In this document: piece after piece, positions 30,367 to 32,370 of the stretch | Layout: each line of letters begins with the position of its first letter | Position numbering within the stretch: the first letter of the stretch is position 1 | Assembly (NCBI GenBank): GCA_964471555.1 | Contig: CAYYGM010000038.1 | Coordinates: forward strand, 1-32,370 | DNA: 32,370 bases | Reading direction: 5' to 3' | DNA from: JADLFV01 sp964471555 | GTDB taxonomy: Bacteria; Planctomycetota; Phycisphaerae; Phycisphaerales; Phycisphaeraceae | Position numbers and translations under genes: made by a program | Notes under the pieces: model-generated | The model's input: only the letters and a program-made list of their open reading frames with translations | What the model was told of the DNA's origin: nothing | The model's database searches: none

Positions 30367-30390
30367 GCCGCCTCACTTCAGTGAGGCGGC
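30367..30390. terminator. Bidirectional hairpin between rhaA and the permease gene
   Basis: GCCGCCTCACT (30367-30377) and AGTGAGGCGGC (30380-30390) are exact complements with only two bases between. It is centred between the convergent stops of rhaA and the permease. No T-run is present, so termination may be weak or factor-assisted. Its core resembles the TGCCGACT-ga-AGTCGGCA stem near 3150. Confidence 0.6.
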
Positions 30391-30407
30391 ACGGCATTCC
30401 CCATGGT

Positions 30408-31463
30408 TCATTTCCGCGGGTGCCTGAGTTGATCCAGCGCTACGGCCGCGATGATGATGCCGCCGATGACCATTTCCTGCACCCATTTGGGCCAGCCCAT
30501 CTGTTGGCCGCCCATGTAGAGGATGGTGATGATCAGCGCCCCGATGATGGAGCCGAGGACCGAGCCTTCGCCGCCCATCAGGCTGCCGCCGCCGATGACC
30601 ACCGCGGCGATGACGAACAGTTCATACGACACGCCGGTCATGGGCTGCCCGATACCGCTGATAAAGGAGAACTGCATCAGGCCAGCCAGTCCCGCAAACA
30701 AACCCGCCAGCGTGTAAACCAGAATCTTGGTCCGCCCCACCGGCACCCCGCACAGCCGCGCGGTTTCCTCGTTGGAGCCGACCGCATAAACGTGCCGCCC
30801 GAAGCGCGTGTAGCGCAGCAGCAGCGCGGCCGCAATCGCCGCCACGATCAGCATCCAGATCCCCACCGGCAGCAGCATCCATTGCTTGGCCGGATTGGTC
30901 AGCGTCGGGTCCATGATCCCCGTCAGCCAGGTGTCCTGCGGCGGATAGATGTCTTTCTCGTGCGAGATGCCCTTGGCGATTCCGCGGAAGATACCCATGG
31001 TGCCCAGCGTCACGATGAACGGGGCCAGGCGCAAGCCAACGATCAGCGCGCCATTGCAAAGCCCGCTGACCACCGCGATGAACACACCCGCAACCAGTGC
31101 CACGATCGGCAGCAGCACCGGATGCAGTTTGATCAGATACACCGTCTGTCCATCCGCGCCACTCGTGGACAGGTTCAGCACCCAGGCCACGATGATCACC
31201 GACAGGGCGATGATCGACCCGACCGACAGATCGATGCCGGCCGCGATGATGACCAGCGTCATGCCCAGGGCCGCAGTGGCATAGACTGCGGACTGCCGCG
31301 CGATGTTTTCCAGATTGCGCAGCGAAACGAACTTGCCGTCCTCGACCAGCAGGGCAAAGAACAGGAACACCAACGCCAAGGCCATGAACCGGCCGAGTGT
31401 GTTCATCCACGGGCTGCGCAGGAAATCCAAACGCCCTTTGCTGTTGGTTGCCGCCTGCTTCAT
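30408..31463 (-). CDS. RbsC-type sugar ABC transporter permease
   Basis: The 351-aa protein belongs to the ribose/rhamnose-type (CUT2) permease family. It has about ten hydrophobic segments, the family motif GIDLSVGSI at 76-84 and GGGSLMGGEGSVLGSIIGAL near the C-terminus, both hallmarks of RbsC. Its ATG overlaps the stop of the ATPase gene in ATGA, so the two are translationally coupled. Convergence with rhaA makes L-rhamnose the likely cargo, but ribose, xylose or galactose transporters have similar permeases and the periplasmic binding protein is not visible here. Confidence 0.93.
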   Translation of the reverse strand: MKQAATNSKGRLDFLRSPWMNTLGRFMALALVFLFFALLVEDGKFVSLRNLENIARQSAVYATAALGMTLVIIAAGIDLSVGSIIALSVIIVAWVLNLSTSGADGQTVYLIKLHPVLLPIVALVAGVFIAVVSGLCNGALIVGLRLAPFIVTLGTMGIFRGIAKGISHEKDIYPPQDTWLTGIMDPTLTNPAKQWMLLPVGIWMLIVAAIAAALLLRYTRFGRHVYAVGSNEETARLCGVPVGRTKILVYTLAGLFAGLAGLMQFSFISGIGQPMTGVSYELFVIAAVVIGGGSLMGGEGSVLGSIIGALIITILYMGGQQMGWPKWVQEMVIGGIIIAAVALDQLRHPRK

Positions 31464-32370
31464 GCCGCCTGTTCATCCTTGCCGATGGCTGCCACCATCA
31501 GCTCATGTTCGTTCCACTGATCCACCGGCCGGGCATCACCGAGCCTGCCGCGACACATCACCGCAATGCGATCGCACACGCCCAGCAACTCCGGCAGATA
31601 GCTGCTGACCATCAGCACCGCCTTGCCACTGCGGGCCAGTTCGTCGATCAGGCGATAAATCTGGGCCTTCGATCCCACGTCAATGCCGCGCGTCGGCTCA
31701 TCCAGCAGCAGCACATCGACGTCAGCGTGCAGCAGCCGGGCGATGGCGACCTTCTGCTGGTTGCCGCCGGAAAGTGACGCCACGGCCGCGCTCGCAGACT
31801 GACATCGGATCGCCAGCTTTTCGATCCACGGCCGCGCAGCGGCGTTCTGTCGCCCCGGGCGCACGAAACGCCACGGACCCAATCCGCGCAACTTCGGCAG
31901 CGTCACGTTCTGGGCGATGCTCAAACCCACCGCCAGACCTTCGTTTTTGCGGTCTTCGCTCACCATGCCCGCACCGCGCCGCCAGTTGCCGCGCGGGGTG
32001 GATGAGGCGTTGAACTGGCCGATCTTCACCTGCCCGCTGCGCACCGGGTCCATGCCGAAGATCGCCCGCATCATCTCCGTGCGGCCCGCTCCGATCAGGC
32101 CCGCGATGCCCAGCACTTCGCCGCGGCGCAGTTGCAGGCTCGCAGACGCCGGCTTGCGCTTGCCCGCCAACTGGTGCAGACTCAATACCACGTCACCCGC
32201 CTGATGCACGTTGCGCGGGTACAGATCATCCACCTGCCGCCCCACCATCATGGCGATGATTTCGTTGTTGCCGACCTGCGCCACTTCGCCTTCGCCCACG
32301 GATTCGCCGTCGCGCAGCACCGTGAAGCGATCGCACACCGCCCGCACTTCCTCCAGGAAATGCGAGATGT
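31460..32370 (-). CDS. RbsA/MglA-type sugar ABC transporter ATPase, 5' end outside the window
   Basis: The visible 302 residues are the C-terminal part of a duplicated-domain sugar ATPase. They begin with ISHFLEEVRAVCDRFTVLRDG, the end of the first ABC domain, continuing beyond 32370. The second domain has GLIGAGRTE (the degenerate Walker A typical of RbsA), SLSGGNQQKVAIARLL (signature), LLLDEPTRGIDVGSK (Walker B) and VSSYLPEL (switch region). The frame is open to the window edge, so an internal GTG is not the true start. It is coupled to the permease by a four-base overlap. Confidence 0.93.
   Translation of the reverse strand, partial: ISHFLEEVRAVCDRFTVLRDGESVGEGEVAQVGNNEIIAMMVGRQVDDLYPRNVHQAGDVVLSLHQLAGKRKPASASLQLRRGEVLGIAGLIGAGRTEMMRAIFGMDPVRSGQVKIGQFNASSTPRGNWRRGAGMVSEDRKNEGLAVGLSIAQNVTLPKLRGLGPWRFVRPGRQNAAARPWIEKLAIRCQSASAAVASLSGGNQQKVAIARLLHADVDVLLLDEPTRGIDVGSKAQIYRLIDELARSGKAVLMVSSYLPELLGVCDRIAVMCRGRLGDARPVDQWNEHELMVAAIGKDEQAA

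Overview
The window reads as high-GC bacterial chromosome, most likely from the Planctomycetota, probably a Phycisphaerae-like lineage. This is inferred from a run of secreted proteins with PEP-CTERM tails, unusual SPFH/ABC operons, pseudo-receiver proteins, and intergenic spacers filled with short repeated words. No rRNA, integrase, intact transposase or CRISPR array is visible. All calls are from reading the sequence; no database search was made.

Left part (1-3.5 kb): an unrecognised ORF, a tRNA-Val(GAC) with its own terminator, an acidic tail-anchored protein, and the 16S rRNA methyltransferase gene rsmE (probably leaderless). A 440-bp spacer follows, holding a REP-like hairpin cluster, a near-perfect 32-bp palindrome and a 30-base G homopolymer that may be an assembly artefact.

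Centre (3.5-14.5 kb): a six-gene minus-strand operon read right to left. It encodes a seven-TM SPFH protein, an HflC-like protein, an HflK-like protein with a His-rich head, an ABC ATPase with a long acidic tail, an ABC-2 permease with a large external loop, and a membrane-anchored TPR-like protein. A second ABC-2 permease without its own ATPase is divergent from it. I infer a membrane complex combining ABC-2 transport with SPFH scaffolding or quality control. Then come a P1B-type metal ATPase and a Sua5/YrdC-type threonylcarbamoyl-AMP synthase.

PEP-CTERM region (18-28.7 kb): seven consecutive minus-strand genes for secreted proteins with signal peptides and C-terminal PEP-CTERM anchors, several followed by perfect hairpins without a U-tract. 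Upstream lie a 66-aa protein, about 1.3 kb of structured, mostly non-coding DNA, a receiver-like protein lacking the phospho-acceptor Asp, and a stand-alone sigma-54 activator. A strong -24/-12 promoter precedes the receiver-like gene, with an inverted repeat about 180-200 bp further upstream that could be the activator's enhancer site. This fits the known link between PEP-CTERM/exosortase systems and RpoN-dependent regulators. No exosortase gene is in the window.

Right end (29-32.4 kb): L-rhamnose isomerase (rhaA) convergent with an RbsC-type sugar permease and an RbsA-type ATPase that runs off the window, so a probable rhamnose uptake and catabolism locus.

Recurring oddity: at least five intergenic spacers consist of imperfect tandem 7-10-mers, usually followed by inverted copies. 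Each locus uses a different word but a similar layout, often starting at a stop codon.
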